From Thysanoteuthis rhombus (taxonomy: Eukaryota; Mollusca; Cephalopoda; Oegopsida; Thysanoteuthidae), in contig OY735207.1 in the NCBI GenBank assembly GCA_963457665.1, forward strand, positions 35,162,316 to 35,226,315: a stretch of 64,000 nt of DNA, written 5' to 3'. Position 1 is the stretch's first letter. Every line of letters begins with the position of its first letter. The notes under the pieces are model-generated. The model had not been told where the DNA came from. It ran no database searches and saw nothing but the letters and a program-made list of their open reading frames with translations. A program made the position numbers and the translations under genes. Shown one piece after another: positions 13,682 through 25,380 of the stretch.

Positions 13682-14003
13682 GGCGACTATTTTGAAAATC
13701 TAAACTGGTGGCCATGCAGGTGTCTTTGCAAGTGTCAACGTTATTTTCTTTATCCATTATGCTCTGAATTTTCCAAAAATGTGTAGTATTGCTGATCTAA
13801 CAAAACTTTGAACGAAAATATTGTGAACTTGACTGATAGTATGTTTTCTAGAAGCCGTTTGGAAACTCTAAATTACTACCATGCAGCTGTCTGTGCAAAT
13901 GCCAACATTGATTTTTGGATTCTCCATACTCTGAAGATTGTTTGGTTTTGCTAATCCACAAAGATTTTGACCGAAAATACACAATGAATCTGATTATAAA
14001 GGA
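13682..14003. repeat. 167 bp tandem duplication, diverged
   Basis: The two units start near 13682 and 13849. They share GAAAATCTAAA, CCATGCAG.TGTCT.TGCAA.TG.CAAC, TGCT.ATC and ACCGAAAAT. Divergence by eye is roughly a quarter of positions. No function is apparent. Confidence 0.6.
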
Positions 14004-14229
14004 ATGATAAACGAGATTAGGTTTTATGATAAAGTCTCGCAAACTAAAATTATTCTTCCGTTTGGACTTTCTTCCGTGTGGGCATTTTTCATGTGCACAT
14101 TTATTATTGAAGGCTTCTTTCTCTGTGGGGATTTTTCTTGTGGGTTTTTATCGTATGATCATTTTCATGGAACCACAAGACGTCAAGTTAAAGAAAACTG
14201 CCTTTTATCAGATGGATATTTGCAGGCAC

Positions 14230-14700
14230 GTCGCACAGCCCAATTGGCTTGTATAGTGAGTTCCACCCTCAATAGGTGCCTTATCACTTAGTGAAGAAGC
14301 GCCCCTAATGGCCATTGTGTAATAGGTAGCTTGTTCATTGCATAGACCATCTGGCTAGTATAGTGAGTTCTATCTTGACGGAGTTTCACTACTACGGCCT
14401 TGTGTCAGACTAAGCTTGGTAAATAAGTATAGAATGGTGTATGATTGCACAACTGTTGTAGCTGAATGACCAGCGAACTCACTGCATAAACTGATTGGTT
14501 AGTATAGTTCTATCCTCACTAGGTGCCTCACTACTTTGGCCTTGTGCCAGACTAAGCTCAGTACATTAAATAAACATAGTATGTTATTTGATTGTATGCC
14601 TGTAGCAATGTGATCACACGCCAGTTAATTAGTATAATGAGTTCGATCTTCAATGGGGATCCCACTGCTATGGCCTTATGCCAGACTAAGCTGAACTTAA
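14230..14700 (+). repeat. Cluster of four SINE-tail-like units
   Basis: TAGTATAGTGAGTTCTATC...CTCACTACTATGGCCTTGTGCCAGACTAAGCT or a close variant occurs near 14240, 14345, 14480 and 14625. Spacing is 105-145 bp. The same motif recurs at 18895-18960 and 21640-21890, and inverted at 16810-17290. Confidence 0.65.
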
Positions 14701-15552
14701 ATTATCCGTGCCATACAAATCCTAGCCTTTGCTTGTTATTTAGAAGAAAATAAGTAAATTGAATGTTTTCGCTTCAATACGTAAACGTTAATTCGAACGT
14801 CTGAAAATTTAATTAGGTGAGGAATTGACGAAGACCTGCTGACACCGCACAACAGATTTATTGAATCACGTTTTTTGTTTCGATGTTTTCTCTTGGGTAC
14901 GTTGCGTTATCTTACGGTTTCCTTGTTATTTGTTTCCTCTTGAAGACCTGATGTCGCCTTAAGGCACAATACTTTAATTAAAACACTCTCTAGTAATAGC
15001 ACTGAGCGTGAGAGAAAAAAAACATGGGGTAGACATCGAAAATGTGACGACACGAGAGTTTTATTCATTGTTTAATTCTCAATCGACAGTGCTGTTACAT
15101 TCATGAGAGAGAATCACGTCACCGTCGGTGGCTGTTATAGTTATCAAATTTATCCTAACACAGAGTTACATTGGTAGAGACTGCTTAATTACCGTGTTTC
15201 ATGACGTAGAAACCCTCCTAATTTCAGAGAGGGGTAATAGGAAAAGTACATTTTTCTGAATTCCTCTCATTTATCACCAAGTTTTCAGTAAAATATGACC
15301 AAATGAGTGGCTGGACAGCGTAGGTTACGTTCAGGTTTTGAGTCATTTGGGGTGGGGATCTTATAGACCGTCGAATACGGTACCTTGAAATTCAAATGAA
15401 CACTCACAAGTGATGCTAGTGGAAAACAACCACCCATTTGGGGGGGGAAGATTTATGAAGGACCCCGTGGAGGGCGGAGTAAAGATTATCTTATAGTTGT
15501 TGGTACTTCTTCCTCATCTGTACGCTACTCATTGCAGTCCTCCAGCCGCTAA

Positions 15553-15838
15553 TAACATCAAAGCGTTTGCAATGAACACTACCACAGTACGGATTGGTCA
15601 GCGTTGGTTCCATAGGTTTCGGTCTGGGAAGATGGATACCAATAATAAATCTCGAGGGAGGTCGAAATCTGTTCTTGATCATGAAAAATTGTCGTCGGCA
15701 TTGGCCAACGACTCCAAAACAACGGTCCAAGCACTTTCTGAAGACCTTATGACTTTAACAGCAACCATATTACATCATTTAATGATGTAATATGATCGAT
15801 TCGTTCTGTGGTAGTGTTCATTGCAAATACTTTGACGT
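15553..15838 (+). mobile_element. Mariner-like transposase relic in a fold-back arrangement
   Basis: RIGQRWFHRFRSGKMD, GRSKSVLDHEKL and TTVQALSEDL...TATILHHL correspond to the second helix-turn-helix and following linker of mariner transposases. The catalytic part is absent. The first ~45 bases (15553-15597) recur in inverse orientation at 15797-15838, around a perfect palindrome at 15766-15794. The whole piece is therefore a partial inverted duplication. Confidence 0.7.
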
Positions 15839-15842
15839 TGAA

Positions 15843-16062
15843 CATCACGTCTCACAACATGGATCCCCAGAGATCACATAAGAAACCGAGGCCGACAGAA
15901 CACAAGATGGAGAGATGAACTGGATAGATTCAGGAAATACTGGCTCTGCGACGCCCATGATAGAGGATTGTGGCGAATCCTGGGGAAGGTCTATGTCCAA
16001 CGACGGACCTTAAAAGACTGATCATGATGATGATCATGATGATGATCATGATGATGATGATA
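15843..16062 (+). mobile_element. RTE-like LINE 3' tail (short copy)
   Basis: SRLTTWIPRDH.RNRGRQ, TRWRDELDRFRKYWLCDAHD and WRILGKVYVQRRTLKD read open to a TGA, then (ATGATGATC)n. It is the least decayed tail of this family in the window. It abuts a folded-back mariner relic at 15838. Confidence 0.78.
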
Positions 16063-16444
16063 TTAGATCATTGAAAGGCAATAGGAAGGTTCAAATGTTG
16101 GGAAAATAGGTCTCACATGAACTGAATTAAATGCTCTGTGATTATGACCGACCCCACATCTCTCTAATTAGGGATATTAGGATATGAGTTCTTGCAGCAT
16201 CTTTCATATTCACCAGGGATTTCCTCTGATCATCATCTTTTCGAGCATTTTGGCTTTCATATCCGTTATATAAAGTTTGATAATAATTTATGCTCTTACT
16301 GAATCAGTGACCACTAAACCTTCATGATTTTATAGACGATGTGTTATCATTGGGAGTTCGATCAAACATTAATTACTTTTTTCTTTTTGACTTGCTTTAT
16401 CCGATATGTTTATCATTATGTTTTTTTCTCTTTTTACTCTTCAG

Positions 16445-16673
16445 TACAACATTCGCTGCCAAGAAGTGATGTCAACCGACAATGGACTCACTGTGATTCT
16501 CATTGCGCTGATTCTCGGTGCTCTGATTGGAGGAATGATGGCTGACATACTCGGCCGAAGACCAATCATGTTCATTGCTATGGGCCTTGCGTTGATTTTC
16601 CAGATCACCATGGTGACCGTCGAGACTTGCTTAGTTTTTACAACCTTGCGTGCTTTGTGCGGCATTTCCTCTG
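16445..16673 (+). CDS. SLC22-like transporter exon A (membrane segments 2-4)
   Basis: The exon begins after a pyrimidine-rich acceptor (ctcttcag) in phase 0 and ends at a gtaagat donor inside a glycine codon. It encodes 76 residues. Residues 13-33 form a hydrophobic helix, followed by D-I-L-G-R-R-P (the MFS loop 2-3 signature), then two further hydrophobic stretches ending RALCGISS. This corresponds to membrane segments 2-4 of SLC22 proteins. It is the first recognisable exon in the window, and the preceding exon could not be found in 1-16444. Confidence 0.9.
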
Positions 16674-19600
16674 GTAAGATTTGCTTTACGACTTCCTCTT
16701 TTTAGTCGATACAGATATTAATATACTCTGGACCAATCGGACACAAAGTTACGCAGATGGAAGACAGAAAAAAAAGAATATTCTTAATAGCTTGTTAATA
16801 CTCGTTCTACAGCAGGCGCCATGATAGTGTAGACATTTATTAAACTTTACCGAGTCAAGTACGTGGCCTCAATATTGGAGCATTCAGTAACGTAATCACT
16901 CTCAAAGGTTTGAGAGAGAAGCTCGTTTACTATTGTACTATATCAGGTACTGTAATGGAGCGGATATTTTCCAAGAGTTATCAAGTTTGGCACAAGGCCA
17001 CGATAATGGAGCATCCAATAGGGAATGAAGTCAATCTCAGTGGTATGCGAAAGTAGCTTGTTAACTATGGCTTTATGGCAACCTAGCCTTGCACAGACGA
17101 TTACTCTGACAGAAAGAACCAACAGGTTGGGTGTGGGGGCAAGCAACTCTTCCTCATGAAATTTACTTGTTACTTAAACCGCAAAAGCGACCCAATGCTC
17201 CACAGCGAGTCAACAGGAATAAAAACGAGAAAAAGGGAAGACTAGCTCAAAGCCACAATAACGGAGCACCTAGTGATGACCAGACGCATGATTTTTGTCT
17301 GAGACATTGAAATAAGTTGAATGCTAATACTTAACAAATATTTTTGGAATATCGTTATCTACGTTATCATTATTTTCACAGTGTTCCAATCGATTAGTTT
17401 TCTAGCGGATTTTTTTTGTTTTGTTTTTTTTTTGTTCAGTGTTGAGTCTCTTATTGTTCAGTCAGCTGCGTTGCATTGTGGGAAACTATACAACGCAGAT
17501 TATCGAATAGTAACAGATTCGAAACGAGAGGAAATTTTCACCTGAGAACAGCCAGAGAATGGTCGGTAGAAGTTTTATGACGAAGTTAATGACAATCTCA
17601 GAGATTCAGTAAATAATAATTGGTAACGATTCCAGAGACTAGCCTGTAAACTCTTCAGCACGCATTCTTCGCTGATGTATTGATTCAATTATAACAAATC
17701 TATCAGCTTGAATCCTCTTGGTTAACTTGCCATTGGAATGAGTTGGTTGATTTATAAAATATCGTCTGCTTCTTGGGGTGCAGCAACAAACACACGTTGA
17801 ACAAATAAACGCGTTCTGCGTAAAGTAGACTATCATCATCGACATTGAGGGACAGCAACGAAAATTGATTAATATTAGTTCTACAGTTTCATTTCCCTGG
17901 AGAGTAGAATACAACTGGCTGCCATGACGTCACTTGATGGAATTGACGCATTTGAACAAAATTCTGAAGAACAAACTTAGCTGTTACGGAGTTGAACTTC
18001 ACTTTTGCTTTTATTTTGACTGAAGATGATCACAGCAACTTTTGTGCAGTATATGAACTTTGGTAGATATGTAAAACTTGTCAATTTGGCTCAGTTAGAG
18101 CCAACTACAGATCATTTGGTCATGATTTGGAATCACGGCAGGGAAGTATTGATTTTATATATCGGTTTGGTTTAACGTGATGAGACAGACGAACAGTGAA
18201 GAGTTTACTCTCCTAAATTAGGCAAAGATTGTTCTTGTTGTTCTTGTTGTTCTTGTTATCTTGGAAAAAAGTCAACTCCAGCCTTCGGCTTGGATCAATC
18301 AATGGATTGATGCTAAAATAGGAATATTCTTTAGTGCTCTATTAATAACTATTCTGTGAAGTTCTGCTTTAACTAACCTCCATTGTACATATCAACTCCT
18401 TGGTCTATTTGGCGACCTGAGTCTCTTTAGTTACCCAACTCCGCACTAGATAATTACAGCTATTACAGCTCACCGTATTTTTGTTTGTTAAATAAATATC
18501 AAGTTTTAGAAAAAGGTTAAACCCCCTTAACTTAAACTCACTTATCCCCTTATTGACTGACCGGCTGATATCTGACCCTAACCGTAGGTCAAGATGAAAA
18601 CTGTCGAATCGCCGAAATGTCTTCGAATTTTTTTGTTTTTTTATTTACATTCATTTAGCTTACTAAAATACAGTCAGCTGTATTAGCTATAATTATTTTA
18701 TATGATGAGGACTAACACAAAGATCCAACGATTCTAATGTAGACCATAATCTGTATGTCCTGCCTCGTGGCCGAAATAGACACGTATTTCCCTCCGGTGG
18801 CAGGGGTCGGTGTATCGAGACCAGGTAAAAATCTAAGATTGCTAATGCTGATTTTCTGCGTAGCAAATCCTTTCTCACTTGGGGATTCACATAACATGAT
18901 CTGTACGTAATCCTCCCCCAATAGGCCTTGTGCCTTACTAAACTAAGTTAACTGAATATTGTGAATAATAGGCTGTGTACGAAAAAATCAGTGACGTTTC
19001 CCATGAACTCTTACCAAGATTCATACCAAATATTTTCGCTCATAAATCTTGATACACCGTACAAAACATTTTTGATTTTTTTGTGTTCTGCTAAATCTTA
19101 AGAGGGGGGTGATGGCTGTATTATACTACTATCGACCTCAGCCCTCTCTCTCTCTTTCGCCGTATTTGAAGACCCAGATCGGCGAAAGAAAGGGGGTTGA
19201 GTAAATACTTTTATATAAAATTGAGGTATATTTAGTGGCCACTCATTTTGGCAATGATTTCATAATTGGTACGTCATGATCGTCAACGAAGAAAGCAGGG
19301 GCGTATATTCTGAATGTGCAAACTGTGTGCCGCACACCAATCAAATAATTCATCCTAAATATTAATTTGATCACTCAATAAGATAATCATGGATGAAACT
19401 AATTGAAATATTTTGCCAGTTGTGCTTAGACTGCATCGCACACTCTATGGCTCGTGGTGCTATGATATGGTAGTGGGCGGATAGTGATCTAAAGCGATAA
19501 AGAAAATAATATATTCAGGGGCAGTACTTCGTCTGTTCCTTTTGTTTTTTTGCTTTTTTGTGCTGAGAAGTATGTATAAATACTTTGAAATTTCATTACT

Positions 19601-22562
19601 GACACCGATTTCCATATGATAATTAAGTTCTCTCATAATCAAGATATCTGGTCGTAATTTGTTTCCAAATCTAATTATACACACTCAGAAACGAAGATCA
19701 AGTCAGGGCGAAGATGTATTTTTTTAAGCGTTTAGCCACCTCTACGCACTTTTGACTATGTGGTGGGTGAAACTTGTGAACATGTTAATTTCATTGCAAT
19801 AATCTTGTTTTATTAATAAGAATAATGATCGGAGGAAATTCTGCCATAAATCTTATTTGTGTCTAATGTATACAACAGGAGAATTTTGTCTTTAAAAAGT
19901 TGTTTACATTACGTAATGTCCGTAATTAGTGAACAATGGAACGTAATGATTTACATTACAGCATTTTTTGACGACTCACATGCAGATTTTTAAATAGTTT
20001 CTTTAGAAACAAATTTTATTAAAGATATAATGCACACTTTCTGGTCGTGTAAAAACATTCGTTGATGATTGACTGAATGAAATAAGTATACTTATCTGAA
20101 TAACTAGATGTCGGATTGACGAAATAAGGCAACTGACGTCTCCACCTTCCCATGATACCTCAAGTTCGAGTGGAATATTTTGTTTTTAAATTATCTCTTG
20201 ATTTTATTTATTTTACGATGTATACCTCATATAAAATTCGTCTGCAATTTTGCAATTCATAGGATGTTAGAGATTCAGTTTATTTATACATGACAATTCA
20301 TTTCAGTTGCAATTTGTTATCTGCATGGTGTACAGGGATAGCCTAGAGTTTCTGCTGATATTTTATAGAGATTTTGGTGATTTCGGAGTCTAGCACGTGT
20401 TAGCTCCTCCAAGCCCTACCCTCCACCATTTCGTGAGATTTTTCAGTAGAAATGCTGTGGGTTAACTATTAATTATAAAGCTTTTGCACCCCTCCTTCAT
20501 TGAGAACGTTTACAAATAGCCCCCCTCCTCTTCAACGGCGTCTCTGGAGTAAAGGAGAAAATCCACTCTTCCCAAATTACTTTACATGCCGCAGCAACGG
20601 TAGCAAATTAGCTGTTACATAAATTTTCAGCTACGACCAATAGAAGAATGTCAGTCAGCCATCTTATATATATTTATTGTTACTGTATGATATCAATATG
20701 AGCATCGTTACAATAAATTGCATGTGCTGATTCTTTGTGCTACTTCATGGGGCGAAGGCTCGCTTAAACTCATATTTTATAAGGTGCTTTAACCTCTTCG
20801 CAGCCACGGACGAGATAACACGTCATAATAAGTCGCCAGTTCAAACCAAGATAACTAGTGTTACGTTATTTTTTTTCTCACTTACATTTATTAAATGATA
20901 CGTTGTACATACGTATTAATTGATTTCCATGAAGAGGAAAAAAAACGTTTTGAACATGCAATTAAGACTTTCTATTTTCATTGATTTTTCAACTTAGCAC
21001 AGAAATTACTACGTTAGAAAACATACTTGGTTTCAAACAGGTTAAACTTTAGATTGCAAAACGAACCGGACGATTTCCATCCCGTTTTGGTTTGTTTACG
21101 GCTCCAGGCTCTCGAGGGATGAATTTCTTGGGTATGTGCATTGATTATCCTTTGCTGAACATGTCCTCTGGTAATGAAAGTTGGCCACTTGCTTTGTTAG
21201 TTCCCTGAATAGAACAGAAGGAGGAGAAACAGAAGAACATACACGACTGGAATCTCGAGGGGAATACTTTGAAAAGAACAAAGAACGAGGGTGAAGGAAG
21301 AGGGAAGGAGAAAGCGGGGGCATTGAAATGCTAGTGAACAAAGAAAGAAAACCAACGAATCTAATAAGATCTATAAACGTCTTCAGAACTGAGACTTGGT
21401 AGGTAACTACGAGCAGTTAAATAGTAAGGTAGACTTTCAGTTTTAACTTGCCGATCATAGCACCTTAAAATTACGGTGAATGTACATAAAAATGTACATA
21501 AAGAACAGAGCACACGACTGGAATTTCGACCAGGTAACCAACAGTATATCCACAAAACAGAAACTGTCTGATATAAGTAGGTATTGGCTAAGCCTACCAT
21601 AGTACGTCACAAAGCCATGTGTTGAGCACTCAGTGGTGATCGATCTCACTCTAGTGGTAACAGTTTGCGAAACTTACTTGCTAACTATTGCTACTCAAGG
21701 GGGGGTCGATCCCCACTGGCCTTGTGCCGAACTAAACTGAGCTTAGTCAATACCTAGAGGTATCCTGTCGAGGAGAAGTGGTGAGCAAGTAGGTCTTGCA
21801 GACAAATACTATTGTAATGAGATCGATCCTCATTGACAGCCTCTGACTTGAGGCCTTGTGTCAGACCAAGTCAAGCTTAGTAATTGTTAGTATAAACGGA
21901 TGTATGTTCATATGCAAATAAAACTAACAGCCTATGATTAACACAGAAGCTTTTCTTCTTTTTAATTCCAGGTTGCTTTCTCGTGATCAGTATTGTTCTT
22001 CCGCTGGAGGTGGTTGGCAGAAGATGGCGTGACTTCTGCGTGTGTCTATGGGTTTGGATTCTGGGCTTTCCAATCATTTCTATCGAATCCCTCATCGTCA
22101 AGGGATGGAGAAACACCGCCCTCACATCAGGAATCGTCGGCCTTCCATTCTTAGGATTCTACTTGTAAGCAGTCTGACTTCGTAAGAAAGTCATTTCTAT
22201 TTCATATATATTCTATTCTAGCTTATTATAGTTATAATTTTATCTTAGTCGTTTGTGTGGGGAGAAGCGCTTCGCATTTTATACCCGGGCAGACATAAAG
22301 TAGAATTATAGATAAAATCATTCAAAATAGCCATCTTTTTTTTTATCAATAAATTTGCAGACTGGTGATGGAAAGAGCTTTTGACATGATAGATATTCAT
22401 TTTTCAACAAACTTTTTTCTTGTAGATGCAATTAATTCAGTGGTGAATACTGATCTCACAGATCGGACATTATATTGTGAAAATTGCTGCTAGTTACTGA
22501 GTCAGGTTACAGACTTGTTGATTTACTATCGTGTGCATTTTAGGGGACACTATAAATATATA

Positions 22563-22612
<50 letters not shown>

Positions 22613-24799
22613 CGTGCGTGTGTGTGTATCTATTCATTGTAACTTTGCATTTTACTGCTAAAAAGAATTTTTTCAGAATATACCGCTGAAATTATTTTTC
22701 TTAGAATCGTGCATGTTATGCAAGTCAGTTATTTTCCGATTGCTGTTGATGCACTGTGTTCAGAGTATTCAGCTTTTTATGCAGAATTTGATTTATTTTC
22801 TATTATTTAAATCTGGATTCTAATGTTATACGCTCGATTTTATAATATGCGAGGGGCTACCTAAAGATTTGAGGAATTTGAGCAGCGTGCGCGAAACGAG
22901 GAGTTGTTTTTTGTTTTTTTTCAAAATTACATTTCATAACATGAAAAACGTATTGACTTTGCAGCTTTTTATCAGCTTTTTTTAGAAATATAACTATTTT
23001 TTTCTAAACTTCTATGAAATTCTGATGGAAAATTGAATTTTTTTCTGTAGATTCTTTGCCTATTGTCTGTATTTTTTGATAGAGAGATTTAATCTTATGA
23101 AAATGGATTTAAACTTTAATATGATTCCTAAAAATATGCGCAAGAAGCTAACTGCATTGGTCCTTCTTGACTTGCATAACATATGCAATTTTGCAAAACG
23201 TCTGATGCAATGAGTTTCAATGCAAAAGACCTGTTTAAAGGGCCAATAAAAAAAAGGGACAATTTATGTATACATACACACAACATAAATACATGATACA
23301 TACGTAAATGTACAGGTACATGTATCAATATATACATGCCTCACGCCATCCCTGTAAACCTCTGTCACTAAAGCTTTGTTTTTTCACTGACTTGTTTTCT
23401 TTGTCACAGCCGATGCTTAGACGCCAATGTAATGAGATGAAATGCCAGAACGTCCATTGCAAATACGTCCGATGTATACTCGCACAATGCAAACACTTCC
23501 AATGCAAACACGTCCAATGAGGAAAGGACCAATGTAGTAAGGTCCAATGAGGAAAGGGCCAATGTAGTTTGGTCCAATAATACAAACACGTCTAATGCAA
23601 TGAGGTTCAATGCAACAAGCCCCAATGCAAAAGGGGACAATGCAAAAGGGGACAATTTATGCATATATATGCACACCATGCACACATGATGCATACGCTG
23701 GTTTCGCTTAAATTGCTTTTCCACTTCTGGCATATACAGACGTACGTAAGCAAACATACATACGCACACTCTACATACCACACATGCTACATACACACAG
23801 GCACACACATACCAAAGATATACATGCCACGTACGAACATCCGTACAAATGACACGTACGCAAGTCTCCATGTGCGTGTCTACATGCGTGCGTGGTACGT
23901 ATGTATATGGATGTGCGTATGTGCATGTGGATTTTGGTGTGCATATGCATGTCTATAAAGTATGTATGTGGTATGTAGAGTATGTGTATGTGCACAGGCT
24001 ATTTTTATGTACGTGTGTGCATATGTGAAAAAAAACTAACTTTTGATGACAGAGGTGAAAAGGCAATTTATGTGACACCAGAGAAATTATTCTAGATAAT
24101 GCTTTGTGGGTATAGTGTGATGCACGTTTACATACATACGGATACGTGTACATATGCGTATGCATCATGTGCGTATATATGTATAAATTGTTTCTCTTTG
24201 CATAGCCCTTTGAGCATCAGTTTTTTTGCATCGGACCTCATTGCATTGGACGTTTTAGCATCGAATGATTTGCATTGGACGTTTTTGCGTCTTACGTTTG
24301 AAACACTTGCAATGGATCTCATGTATTTGGACCATTAGTTTTGGACATTTTTGATATTGGACCTTTTTGATTGGACGCTTTGACTTAGCACCATGTCATA
24401 GTACATATATTTTGTTGATTGTATTACAAAATCCTGATAATATGTGTATGCGTTATTTTCCTCTTACAGCCTTGTTCCAGAAAGTACCCGGTGGTTAACG
24501 TGTAATCAGAAATTTGCCAAAGCAGAGAGCAGCATCAAAGAGATGATTTCCTGCAACACACGAGCCGTTCCCGACGTATTAGAATTATGTGACGACACAC
24601 GCCTCTACGTGATGAGTACTTCACACCCAAGGCGACACACATACTTGGATTTGTTCCACACATGCACCGTTGGGCGTTGGACGGTCGCTGTTTTATACAC
24701 ATGGTATATCTATACTGTTTTTTTTTCAATACCTTCCAGAACAGCTTTCTATCTATCTCTATATATATGCGTGTGTTTATATAAAGCATGTATTTGTAT

Positions 24800-24831
<32 letters not shown>

Positions 24832-25300
24832 TCTTTTAACGTCTGTCTTTGAACTTAGACCTTTCTTAGGATTCGCTACACTTTATCGTGGGCGTTGCGG
24901 AGTAAGTACTTTCTGAATTTGTCTTGCTCGTCTCTTCATCTAATACTCTGGCGCCCTCAGTTGCACATGTGATCTCTGGGGATCCATGTCATGGGTCACG
25001 ATGTCCATCGGTTGTCTGCCATTTTTGCAACTTGGCTAGCCCATTGCCATTTGAGATTTTTTAATGGATTCTATGATGTCCCTGACTCATGTCTTCCCCC
25101 GGATGCATTGTGCTGTATTGTGGTCTCTCCATGTGAGGTTGAGCATAATTTTTTCATGTGCACGTTGTCTGGTTCTCGATTTGTGGGTCTATCTCTTAGT
25201 TAGGTTCCATGTTTCAGCTCCATAAGTGACTATTGGAAGGATGCATTGGTTGTGCACTGTTCTTTTTAGGATTCATGAACATTAGTGCAAAATATACATA

Positions 25301-25380
<80 letters not shown>

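Noticed and set aside
14004-14291. Open frames with hydrophobic stretches as the missing transporter N-terminus
   Set aside because: They overlap a tandem duplication and the SINE-tail cluster, and lack a donor in the needed phase.
23404-23871. 155-codon - strand frame with regular Leu/Ala repeats
   Set aside because: The regularity comes from the short GTCCAATGCAAACAC DNA unit; two other frames are similarly open and no splice or start context supports it.
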